Shown here piece by piece: positions 25,428-33,456 of a stretch of DNA of 64,000 nt. The stretch lies in NCBI RefSeq assembly GCF_030388665.1, contig NZ_CP128848.1, positions 1 through 64,000 on the forward strand, read 5' to 3'. Below the pieces are notes generated by a model. It saw only the letters and a list, made by a program, of their open reading frames with translations. It did no database searches and had not been told where the DNA came from. Source of the stretch: Streptomyces flavofungini. GTDB lineage: Bacteria > Actinomycetota > Actinomycetes > Streptomycetales > Streptomycetaceae. The position numbers and the translations under genes were made by a program. Each line of letters begins with the position of its first letter. The stretch's first letter is position 1.

Positions 25428-27647
25428 TCAGAGGTCGGATGGCAATCTCTTCCCGGATTTAGCGTCGTAGGCACTTCCGGTGGGGGAAAGGCGAATTTCC
25501 TGTGAAGTTGCCCGGTGACCTTTTTTCCAGGTCTTTCCGCCAACTGCTATCCGGACTGTCACGTCGGCGAGAGGATCCTTGACGGGCACCCTGATTTCGG
25601 GGTCCTTAGGGACTCGCCCGTCTTCCCGAGTGTTGTAGGCGCTTTTTCCGCTGGCGTCGATGCGCAGATACTTGGCGTCATCGTCGAAGTACGAACTCAG
25701 TTGCAGGATCACGTGATCCTTGTCCCTGGTCCAACGAGCGGTCAGATCGGCTTCAACGCCATCGATGTCGAGTGCTGCCCCGGACCTGCCTTTGTACGCG
25801 GCGGTTTTCTCCTGGCGTTCCGTTTGCTCCTGGTCGCGTTTGTCGTCGTCGCCGCTCTTCCATACGCCTGCGGCGGCGATGGTCAGGGCTGCGATTGCGG
25901 CGACGTAGGGCCAGGTGCGGCGGCGCGACCGCACGTGCTGTTCGTCGCCGTCCGGGTTCGGTGCGGGTGTGGGTGGTTGGGGCCCGCGGTGCCAGTCCGG
26001 TGACGTGTCGACGTCGGTCTCGTCGGGCATGCTGTCCCACCATTCGACCTGTTTGCCCATGCGGGTGACGGTAGCGCGTAGCTGTGCCGCGGTGTCGGGG
26101 CTTCCGCAGAGGTCGGCGACCCTGGCGCGGGTGGAGAGCCAGGAGACGGCCTCGTCGGAGTTGATGCCGTAGGTGCGGATGTCTTCCCGCTCGCCGATGA
26201 CGGCCAGGTCGGCGGCCTCGTTGCACCGGCCCTGTGCGGCGGCCTGGACGGCGTCGTAGTGCCGGCGGTCGACGACGGTGGAGGGCATCGCCCAGTCCCA
26301 GTCGCCGCCGTGCACACGGGTGTCCTGCTCGATGGGCTCCTGCGCCAGGTCCTCGCCCTGGTCCTCGCCGCCGTCCACTTCTGCCTTGGTCTCCTCCTCC
26401 TTCACGAGGGTCAGGGCTGTGTCGTCGGTGTTCTGTTCGGTCAGGGCCTGCTGTGCCTGGCGTCGCCGTGACGAGGTGTCAGTGAGGCGCGCTTCTTCGT
26501 CGTCGAGGACGGTTTGGACGATGTCGACGTAGTCGGGTCCGACTTTCCATACGGCCTGTCCCGGATCGAGCGTCGGGATTTTCTCGATGGCCCATTGCGG
26601 GAGGTTGAGCAGAGCGCCGACTTTTGCGGCTTCTTTGGGGCCGAGCCGTCCGACGTGGACGATTTCGCAGAGCCTGGCAAGGTCTTTGGCGCGGCCCTCG
26701 CCGAGATCGGACAGGGTGTGCATGACGACGTCCAGCGACAGCGCGGACCTGCGGCTGTTTTTCAACAGCCTCTGGATCAGTTCGGCTGTGGCCGGGCTGC
26801 GGAGGATTTGCCAGGCCTCTTCGAGGACCAGGTGTCGGTGGCCCGCGGTCGACTGCTTGAGCCAGATGTTTTCGACCCAGCACGAGATTGCGGCCATCAG
26901 GGCCGGAATTGCCGGGCTGTTCTTGTCCAGCTTGGTGAAATCGAAGCTGATCATCGGCAGATCGGTTTCGGGCAGGCCCGCGTTCGGGCCGTCGAAAATT
27001 CCGCGCAGACTGCCGTGCACGTAGCGGGAGAGGGCGAGCGTGACGCGCTGTCCCCATTTGGCCAGCTCCGATGCTGAGTACAGCCCGGCCTCGGGGTGCC
27101 TGAGCGCGTCGATCAGGCCGCTCAACTCAGAGGCCTTGGGGCTGTTGAGTGCGTGCTGAAGTGCGTGGGCGGCCTCAGAATCGAGGGCCTTGGCATCGAC
27201 TGCGACGATCAGCGAGCGGATCAGTTCCTCGCGGACCTCTGGGGTAAACAGGGTGCTGCACGGGTTGAGTGCGAATTCACCCGCCTCAATCACTCTGCCG
27301 TCGACCGAGCGCGTCAGGCGCGCCCACTCTCCCTCTTCGGCCTGGTTCTGCTGTTGTTCTCCGTGGCTGTCGAGAACGACGTACTGATGACCGTGTTCGA
27401 GGATCTCGCGACGCGCACGGATCTCGCGGCGCGCGCGGATCTTCGCTGTGGTGGACTTTCCCGAGCCGAGCCCGCCCATGGCGAGCGAGTTCGTGGACGG
27501 CAGGATCTCGGAGTCGACCAGGACCGGTGAGAGGTGGAACGGCCGGCCGTCAGAGGTGGAACGGCCGATCGCGATGCCGGGGAACTCAGTGTTCGAGGCG
27601 ACGAGCGGGGTGGTGATCGCGGCGTGGTTGGAGGGCAGGCGGATCAC
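25428..27647 (-). CDS. VirB4-like conjugation ATPase with C-terminal membrane anchor
   Basis: A 739-residue protein from GTG 27647, which overlaps the previous stop by 4 nt and follows GGGAG. Residues ~50-430 are the ATPase half of VirB4/TraC: Walker A GGLGSGKST (58-66), LDSHGEQQQN, Walker B HLVLEEAW, then RRSALSLDVVMHTLSD. This ATPase would power a type IV secretion-like channel at the membrane. Unusually, ~300 more residues follow: an acidic linker, a helical segment, one membrane span (~570-590) and a basic extracellular-type domain. The VirB4 N-terminal domain is encoded separately upstream. Confidence 0.75.
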   Translation of the reverse strand: MIRLPSNHAAITTPLVASNTEFPGIAIGRSTSDGRPFHLSPVLVDSEILPSTNSLAMGGLGSGKSTTAKIRARREIRARREILEHGHQYVVLDSHGEQQQNQAEEGEWARLTRSVDGRVIEAGEFALNPCSTLFTPEVREELIRSLIVAVDAKALDSEAAHALQHALNSPKASELSGLIDALRHPEAGLYSASELAKWGQRVTLALSRYVHGSLRGIFDGPNAGLPETDLPMISFDFTKLDKNSPAIPALMAAISCWVENIWLKQSTAGHRHLVLEEAWQILRSPATAELIQRLLKNSRRSALSLDVVMHTLSDLGEGRAKDLARLCEIVHVGRLGPKEAAKVGALLNLPQWAIEKIPTLDPGQAVWKVGPDYVDIVQTVLDDEEARLTDTSSRRRQAQQALTEQNTDDTALTLVKEEETKAEVDGGEDQGEDLAQEPIEQDTRVHGGDWDWAMPSTVVDRRHYDAVQAAAQGRCNEAADLAVIGEREDIRTYGINSDEAVSWLSTRARVADLCGSPDTAAQLRATVTRMGKQVEWWDSMPDETDVDTSPDWHRGPQPPTPAPNPDGDEQHVRSRRRTWPYVAAIAALTIAAAGVWKSGDDDKRDQEQTERQEKTAAYKGRSGAALDIDGVEADLTARWTRDKDHVILQLSSYFDDDAKYLRIDASGKSAYNTREDGRVPKDPEIRVPVKDPLADVTVRIAVGGKTWKKGHRATSQEIRLSPTGSAYDAKSGKRLPSDL

Positions 27648-28744
27648 AGGATCGCTCCCTTTCGGGTGGGTGCGCCGTGCGCGGTGGTCATCACGTGGGC
27701 GCGGTGCTGCTGGCCGATGAGCCAGTCGAGGCGCAGGCGCCGTTCGTCGGCGTCGAGTTGGGCCTTCCAGCGGGCCTGGGTCACGTCCTCGGGGCTCTCC
27801 CCCCACACGGTCAGGTAGGCGTCGATGTCAACGAGGGTGGCGCCGTGGACGAGCGCGTCGTGCATGGTGCCGCTGGACATCGCGTTCTCGTCCTTCTTGA
27901 CCTTGTCGGTGGTGAAGGCTTCGCCCGCCGCGGTCGTCCACCGCGCGGAGCGGCGGGCCTGCGCCACGGGCAGGGGCCGGTAGAGCACCGACAGCGAGCG
28001 GTTTTTGATCTGGCGGTCCTTGAGCGGGCGGTCCTGGTCCAACAGCAGATTGGCCATCAGGTCGTCGTCCGTCGTGGCCGGCCAGCCCGTGATCCGGGCC
28101 GTGGCCGCGTACCGGCCGTCCTCAAGGGCGACCCAGTCGCCCGCGCGGTCGCTGACGGCCGGTACCGGCTCGGGTGTGTGCGGGCGCAGCGCGCCGAGGG
28201 CGGCCAACTCCCGCTCGATGGTGTTCAGGACACGCTCCGGGCGGCTGATCAGGTTCCTGGGGATGTGGACGGAGATCGTCTGGTCGTGGGTGGTGGCGTC
28301 GGCGTCGGCCTGCGCGTGGTGGGTGACGTGGAGCTGGATGCCTGCGCTGCGGGTCTGGTTGCCGATGTAGGTGAGCGCGCGGGAGAACGCGGCGTGGAAA
28401 CCGGCCCGGTCGTAGGGGTCCTGCATGGTGCCGTGGTACGGGTACAGGGTCCACGTGCGGGTCTCGCCTGCGGAGGTGCCCAGACGGGGCGTGGCGCGCC
28501 GCTCGTGCCAGTGCCGGACACCGACCGCCGCCCATCGGGCGATCGAGCGGTGCCCGGCCGTGACATTGAGCAGTGCAGCGTTCAGGGCGACCACGCCGAA
28601 CGCCCAGATCGGGGGCGTTTCGACCATCGCCGATGCCATAACGGCGCCCCCTGCCCCGGCGTTGACCTTCGTCAGCAGGGTCTCCAGAGGGCTCAGCCCG
28701 CGCTGGATGGCAGGGACGCGATAGCCGGGGGTCAGGGAGTGCAA
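27644..28744 (-). CDS. VirB4 N-terminal domain-like protein (SCO6880 type)
   Basis: A 366-residue protein starting at TTG 28744, six bases after a near-perfect AAGGAGG. Two hydrophobic segments near the N-terminus (~residues 30-62) suggest PrgI-like membrane attachment; the remainder resembles the N-terminal half of actinobacterial SCO6880-family transfer proteins. It has no Walker motifs; these are in the next gene, whose GTG start overlaps this stop. The two therefore look like one VirB4-type protein divided between two coupled ORFs. A natural split seems more likely than an error, because the downstream gene has its own ribosome binding site. Confidence 0.65.
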   Translation of the reverse strand: MHSLTPGYRVPAIQRGLSPLETLLTKVNAGAGGAVMASAMVETPPIWAFGVVALNAALLNVTAGHRSIARWAAVGVRHWHERRATPRLGTSAGETRTWTLYPYHGTMQDPYDRAGFHAAFSRALTYIGNQTRSAGIQLHVTHHAQADADATTHDQTISVHIPRNLISRPERVLNTIERELAALGALRPHTPEPVPAVSDRAGDWVALEDGRYAATARITGWPATTDDDLMANLLLDQDRPLKDRQIKNRSLSVLYRPLPVAQARRSARWTTAAGEAFTTDKVKKDENAMSSGTMHDALVHGATLVDIDAYLTVWGESPEDVTQARWKAQLDADERRLRLDWLIGQQHRAHVMTTAHGAPTRKGAIL

Positions 28745-28760
28745 CGTCTTCCTCCTTCTT

Positions 28761-30063
28761 CTATGGGGTGCCCGACCCGCCCGAAGGCGAGCCGGAGCCG
28801 GATGCCGGTGGCGTGGGCGTCGGTCGGGGCGGAGCAGCCGGGCTTGCCCCGGAGCTGCCGGACGCGGCCCTGGTCCGGGACGGCGCGTGCTCCGCGCGGG
28901 CCTCCCTGCGCTCGCGCATGACGCGCTCCTGGCGCTGCGCGTCGAACCGAACCTGGGCGACGACCGAATCGGTCGTCATCCGACCCGGGCGTTTGCGGGT
29001 CTTGAGCCCGTACGCGCTCGCCAGGGCGTCGCCGTCCTGCGCCATGGCACGCCCCGGCGTCATGACGGTGCGCGGGCCGCGCGGGGTGTTCTCCTGCTCG
29101 TAGAAGTCCGGCACACCCGCACGCATCGCACGCTGCGCGAGCGGGCTGGAGACGCGGCCCTCGACCATCGAGCGGGCCGCACGCGCCATGCGGGGCCCGA
29201 CGTACGGCACCCCGTGGAAAATCATCCTGAGCATCAGGACATCCGCGGCGACCAGCAACACCGCATCCACCACGAGCGAGCCCTTGGTGAACTCGACGAA
29301 CGGTGAGAGCAGGAGCAGGGCGAACGGGGCGAACATCAACCCGAGGAGCCGCGTCGCCCAGGTCCTTGACCGCACCCATGTCGCCGCCACGGGCCAGGGA
29401 GGCCAGCACCAGGGGCGCCATGCACACGAACACCAGGATCCCGAGGTTCCGGGTGAGGAACACCAGCGCCGCGAACGCGAGCGCGACGACCAGGGCCGCA
29501 GTGATGATCAGGATCCCCAGCGGGTTGCCCGCGTCCGCCCCTTTGTCCAAGTCCTCCTTGATGGCGCCGAACAGGGTCGACTCGTTGCTGTCAAACGCCT
29601 TCGTGAACGCCTCCGACAGGGCCGTGTTAAGCAGTGCCACCGCCCCCGGGACGGACGCCATACCGGCGACAGCCGCGAGCGTCCATCCCGTCGACGCGCC
29701 CATCTGCCTGAGGCGGGGCGCGCCCTGCCATGCGGTCAGACCGCACACGACGACCACGCAGAAGAAGATCGACACGGCCAAGTGCTGCCCGAGCCACAGA
29801 AACGACTGGTAGACCGCATTGTCGGGCTCCTGCGGCGCCCAGGCGTCCTTCGGCGCGATGAGCCCCTTGATCGTCTTGATCAGGGTGTTGGCGAGGTCTG
29901 TGACGTGATCTGAGGCGCCGTCAGTGAGCCCACCGCCGCCGCCCCCGCCTCCTCCGCCTCCTCCGCCTCCTCCGCCGTCCTTCTCCCGTTCGCCCTCGCG
30001 GCAGAATTCGACCGCAGGGCCACGCAGCAGGCCGCAGGGGTCCTTGTCTGCCATAAATGTCAT
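28761..30063 (-). pseudogene. TrbL/VirB6-like polytopic transfer protein, frameshifted
   Basis: A ~433-residue membrane protein when repaired. It begins MTFMADKDPCGLL, carries a run of 16-17 glycines (~residues 30-46), then ~6 hydrophobic helices, and ends in a long Pro/Ser/Arg-rich cytosolic tail. At ~29,365 the frame shifts: removing one G from AAGGACCTGG (minus strand) turns VKDLGDAA into VKTWATRLLGLMFAPFALL and carries the reading to 28761. VirB6/TrbL proteins form the inner-membrane part of conjugation channels. It lies 6 nt after the small 2-TM protein and 16 nt before the SCO6880-like gene. Confidence 0.65.
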
Positions 30064-30069
30064 GGCAGA

Positions 30070-30351
30070 TCAGCTCTGCTTGCCGTTGGTGATGGTCGAG
30101 AAAAGGGCGTCACCGTAGAGCGCGAGGACCAGGGCGACGAACAGCGTGCCGACGGCCATGCTGCCCTTCCGCAGGGCGCGCTTGGGGTCGTTGGGAAGCG
30201 AGAAGAGCATAATCACGGCGATCACGGCGATCACGGCAGCGCTTCCCTTGGTGACGAGGCCGCCACCGGTGAGACCGATGGTGTCGAAGAAGTCGGAAAA
30301 TCCGGTGGACAGGTCCTGCGGCTTGGCCAGGATGGTGGTGAACTTCGCCAT
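30070..30351 (-). CDS. Small two-helix membrane protein of the transfer module
   Basis: A 93-residue protein from ATG 30351, behind AAGGAGATCTGAA. MAKFTTILAKPQDLS is followed by two membrane helices (SAAVIAVIAVIMLF and VGTLFVALVLALYG) separated by a basic loop (NDPKRALRKG). Size, topology and position between a VirB1-like hydrolase and a VirB6-like protein suggest a VirB2/VirB3-type subunit, but sequence similarity to either is not evident. Its start overlaps the hydrolase stop codon region by 1-2 nt. Confidence 0.6.
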   Translation of the reverse strand: MAKFTTILAKPQDLSTGFSDFFDTIGLTGGGLVTKGSAAVIAVIAVIMLFSLPNDPKRALRKGSMAVGTLFVALVLALYGDALFSTITNGKQS

Positions 30352-30352
30352 T

Positions 30353-31363
30353 TCAGATCTCCTTGTTCGCGTTGGGTACGGGACGTGCGACACCGAATTT
30401 GTCCGGCATCGAGTCGATGGCCGAGTAGCGGACCTTCGTGCCCGGCCGGGGCGCATCGATCATGTGCCCACCGCCGACATAGATGCCGACGTGGTGGAGG
30501 CTCTCGGCGGATTTTCCGTAGAAAATGAGATCGCCGACACGCATCTGTCCAGCCTTTACCGGCTCGGATGCGGCGTATTGCTGTGATGCCGTGCGGGGCA
30601 GGGTGATACCGGCCTGCGCGTAGGCGTAGAGCGTGAGACCGGAGCAGTCGAAACCCTTTATTCCCTTTCCGGAGCGGCCGCGGGGGGAGCAGCACGTTCC
30701 CGTGCTCGGTCCGTTCGCGTCTCCGCCGCCCCATGAATACGGTTTGCCGACCATGTCATTCGCCGCATTCACGGCGGTGACAGCCTGCGTGGTGGTTGCC
30801 TTTTTCCCGCCGGACGACATCTTTCCAACGAGTGAGCCGATGGATTTGACGTAGTTCTGGGTTTCCCTGTACGGGGGGACGCCCCCGTAGTGCACGACGG
30901 CCCCGCTTCCCGCGTTGTAGGCAGCGAGTATGTTGTTCTGCTTGCTGCCCGGGACGTCTTTGACTTCCTTCGCGATTTTGCAGAGATGTACGCCTGCCGA
31001 GGGAATCGCGTCCTTGGGGTCCCAGACATCACGGTCGCCGTCGCCGTCGCCGTCGACAGCATCCTTTTCCCAGGTGGACGGAATGAACTGCGCGATCCCC
31101 TGAGCCCCTGCCGGACTTTTCGCTTTGGGATTGAAACCAGATTCTTGTGTGAGGAGCCCAGCGAGCAGATTTGGGCTGATTTCAGGGCAGGTGTTTCCTG
31201 CCTCCTGCACCAGGTCTTTGTACTTGTCGGGCACGGCCACGGACAAGCCCATCGCCCCCATCGCCTTGCCCGCGGGCGTGTCACCGGCGGCCTGGATGAG
31301 CGCGGCCGCGATGACGACCACGGTTGACCCCACGCCCACGGCTGCTACGACGCCAGATCTCAA
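30353..31363 (-). CDS. Bifunctional lytic transglycosylase / NlpC-P60 hydrolase (VirB1-like)
   Basis: A 336-residue exported protein starting at TTG 31363 behind GGAGGGGG. An N-terminal hydrophobic anchor (VVAAVGVGSTVVVIAAAL) is followed by an SLT domain (LTQESGFNP with catalytic Glu, GAQGIAQFIPSTW, AAYNAGSGAV) and a C-terminal NlpC/P60 domain with catalytic FDCSGL (Cys) and HHVGIYVG (His). It would open peptidoglycan locally during transfer, cutting both glycan and peptide. This two-domain layout is standard in Gram-positive conjugation systems. It is the first gene of the transfer unit that ends at 25428. Confidence 0.85.
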   Translation of the reverse strand: MRSGVVAAVGVGSTVVVIAAALIQAAGDTPAGKAMGAMGLSVAVPDKYKDLVQEAGNTCPEISPNLLAGLLTQESGFNPKAKSPAGAQGIAQFIPSTWEKDAVDGDGDGDRDVWDPKDAIPSAGVHLCKIAKEVKDVPGSKQNNILAAYNAGSGAVVHYGGVPPYRETQNYVKSIGSLVGKMSSGGKKATTTQAVTAVNAANDMVGKPYSWGGGDANGPSTGTCCSPRGRSGKGIKGFDCSGLTLYAYAQAGITLPRTASQQYAASEPVKAGQMRVGDLIFYGKSAESLHHVGIYVGGGHMIDAPRPGTKVRYSAIDSMPDKFGVARPVPNANKEI

Positions 31364-31404
31364 CGAACTTCCCCCTCCCTGTGTTCTCAGTGTTTTCGCT
31401 GGTC

Positions 31405-31517
31405 AGATCCGTCAGACGGTTCCGTCGGGGATCCGTCGGGGATCTGTCAGGCCGACGGATGGATCTGTCAGGCCGACGGATCACCGACGGATGCCCTGAC
31501 GGATGTTCTGACGGATG
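31405..31517. repeat. Octamer repeat cluster downstream of traB (candidate clt)
   Basis: Nine octamers of one type lie in 113 bp: GACGGATG at 31454, 31486, 31498 and 31510; GACGGATC at 31475; the inverted forms GATCCGTC at 31405 and 31429, and GATCTGTC at 31441 and 31462. The last three GACGGATG copies are exactly 12 bp apart, and a 20-bp unit is duplicated at 31441-31460 and 31462-31481. In Streptomyces plasmids the clt locus, with 8-bp TraB recognition repeats, lies next to traB; here the cluster begins 7 bp past the traB stop. Hairpin/terminator function is also possible. Confidence 0.6.
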
Positions 31518-31523
31518 CTGAGG

Positions 31524-33176
31524 TCAGGCGTTGGCCTGTGCGGCGGCGACCAGCCGTGCGAGGTCGTACCCGCGCCTGGTGCCCTCTTTGTTCGGTGCAG
31601 GCTTGATCCCCAGAAGCGCGGAAACGGCCTTTCCCCGCTGCGTTGCATTCGTCTCCACGACGCCGAGGAACGGAGCGAGTTCAGCGGCAGACATGAACGC
31701 GGCACCGTTTTTCTGCATCACATCGATCGCCTTCACGAGCGGCGTATCCGGCGTCTCCTCCAGCGCCGTTTTGAGCACCTTATGGCGTCGCTCATACACA
31801 TCGTCGACCACCCCGAAGATGAACTCATCATCGAAGCGGATTCCTCGAATGAGCTTCGACGAGACACCGTCGAAGTAGACACCTTGGCCTTGGATACTCG
31901 CGTCCATCAGCGCGGGGTGAATCGGGGATTCGGTCTTGAAATAGTCCGAACCGAGCGCAACCTCCGCGCTCCCCTTACCGGAGACGTAGAGGCAGATTCG
32001 CCTCTTAAATTGATCACGCACTTCGACGGGGACAGCCCTGTCGGATGGGCGCTGCGTCATCATGATGACGGTGATGCCGCATTCGAGGCCCTTGCGGACA
32101 AGCTCTGAAGAGTTCTTCACGAGCCGCGCCCGCTCCTTCTTCGACTCGGCGCTTCCATCGCTGACGTAGTAGTCCGCCACCTCGTCCGCGATGAAAAGCG
32201 TCTGCCGGTGACGAGGCTTGGGCTTGCGTTCCCGCATAGCCGCGTTGTCCATTTCGTAGCGCTCTTGCTGCTTCTTGAGGAGTTCGCAGACCATCGAGTC
32301 GAACACAGATGTCTTGCTGGACGCTTCATAGCGCACAGCCACCTTCTCGAACCGGACCAGAGCGCCCGGCTTTCCTTCGATGAGGTACACATCGAGTTCA
32401 GGACCGTACGCGATATAGGCGCAGGTGATGAGAGCGATGGTCAGGGTCGATTTACCGGTCTGCGTCATACCCGCTACGAAGAGTGCGCCCTTGGTGAAAT
32501 CGTCGATGCCGACGAGTTCACCGGTCATGCTGTGCGAGAACGGAATTCCCTCGTGCGCGAGAATCATTTCCCTGGTCGGCGGGGCGAACGGCTCGGTGAA
32601 CGGCGGCCTTGTCAGCACGGTCATGTCGACGTCGCGTTCGCTGAGTTCACCGCGCTCGACCTGCATCCGCAGCCGGGTTGCGCCCAGGGCACCGGCGACT
32701 TCACCGGCCTTGGTGGCCACGTGCTTGTAGGTACGGCCGAGGGGGACCTTGAACTCGTGCCGGGTGCCGAGTCCGTGGGGCAGCGGTGTCACGACGGACT
32801 CGTCCGCGCGAACGAACTGGTCCTTCGCGATGGCGCCGCTCGCTACGAGAGCCTTGGTCAGGCCTTCGTCCCGGGCAGGCCCCTCATCCTCAGCGCCTGC
32901 CTCCTGCGCCAGGACGGTCTTGGTGGCTCCCTCCTGGCCCTTGCTGGCCCATGCGCGCTGAATGCGAGTCTTGAGCCACCAGGCGCCGTACCCGAGCGCG
33001 ACCAGCACTCCCGCGGTGAGCAGCACCGTGGCAGGCCACGACAGGCCCAACTTGTCCTTGATGGCGGCCAGGCCCCCGAAGCTGATGACCAGAACGCCGA
33101 TCGCGCCCGCCATCTGGCCGTAGGTGTCCTCGCCGCGCTCGTACCGTTCGTCCCGTTCGTGTCTCCTCTTCCCCAC
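31524..33176 (-). CDS. traB: TraB, FtsK/SpoIIIE-type conjugative DNA translocase
   Basis: A 550-residue protein from GTG 33176 behind AAGGAGGGGG. Two membrane helices (~23-38 and 50-66) are followed by an FtsK-like motor: Walker A GMTQTGKST (236-244), Walker B TLFIADEVAD, and MMTQRPSDRAVPVEVRDQFK. The C-terminal ~70 residues (GAAFMSAAELAPFLGV onward) fit the winged-helix gamma domain that reads clt repeats. In Streptomyces, TraB alone moves double-stranded plasmid DNA between hyphae. The octamer cluster lies directly downstream and an inverted-repeat operator upstream. Codons from 32,665 upstream are repeated in the inverted copy. Confidence 0.88.
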   Translation of the reverse strand: MGKRRHERDERYERGEDTYGQMAGAIGVLVISFGGLAAIKDKLGLSWPATVLLTAGVLVALGYGAWWLKTRIQRAWASKGQEGATKTVLAQEAGAEDEGPARDEGLTKALVASGAIAKDQFVRADESVVTPLPHGLGTRHEFKVPLGRTYKHVATKAGEVAGALGATRLRMQVERGELSERDVDMTVLTRPPFTEPFAPPTREMILAHEGIPFSHSMTGELVGIDDFTKGALFVAGMTQTGKSTLTIALITCAYIAYGPELDVYLIEGKPGALVRFEKVAVRYEASSKTSVFDSMVCELLKKQQERYEMDNAAMRERKPKPRHRQTLFIADEVADYYVSDGSAESKKERARLVKNSSELVRKGLECGITVIMMTQRPSDRAVPVEVRDQFKRRICLYVSGKGSAEVALGSDYFKTESPIHPALMDASIQGQGVYFDGVSSKLIRGIRFDDEFIFGVVDDVYERRHKVLKTALEETPDTPLVKAIDVMQKNGAAFMSAAELAPFLGVVETNATQRGKAVSALLGIKPAPNKEGTRRGYDLARLVAAAQANA

Positions 33177-33201
33177 TCCCCCTCCTTCTTGCCTGTGAGC
33201 G

Positions 33202-33233
33202 ATCAAGAGTTTGCACAGAGTAACTCGCTTGAT
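33202..33233 (-). promoter_or_regulatory. Inverted-repeat operator before traB
   Basis: ATCAAGAGTT (33202-33211) and AACTCGCTTGAT (33222-33233) form an imperfect dyad 26 nt upstream of the traB start. tra promoters on Streptomyces plasmids are normally silenced by a KorA-type GntR repressor; no GntR gene is seen, so one of the XRE/HTH regulators may act here (inference). Confidence 0.5.
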
Positions 33234-33364
33234 GGTTCGAATAGTTCTGGTTTTCACAGTTCAGTCCCGGGTCTGCTCTGCGGGTCTGCGGGCGCGGGGC
33301 TCGCTCGCCGTTCACTCGCCGGTTCTGCACTGCTCGACTGCAACGACTTCCGGCAGTCGCGACA

Positions 33365-33394
33365 CAGCCCACCCAGGCGTTGCTGGGTGGGCTG
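33365..33394 (-). terminator. Terminator between spdB-like gene and traB
   Basis: CAGCCCACCCA/TGGGTGGGCTG forms an 11-bp stem with an 8-nt loop, 63 nt after the spdB-like stop. Confidence 0.75.
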
Positions 33395-33456
33395 CATCGG
33401 TGGTGCCGGACTAGTGCCCGTCAGCGGGCCTTCTCCGCCGTCTCCCTGGCGGCCGG

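Noticed and set aside
29924..30118. Poly-proline ORF on the plus strand
   Set aside because: It is the complement of the glycine tract in the TrbL-like gene.
31405..31517. CRISPR array
   Set aside because: Repeats are 8-20 bp with irregular, very short spacing and both orientations; no cas genes are present.
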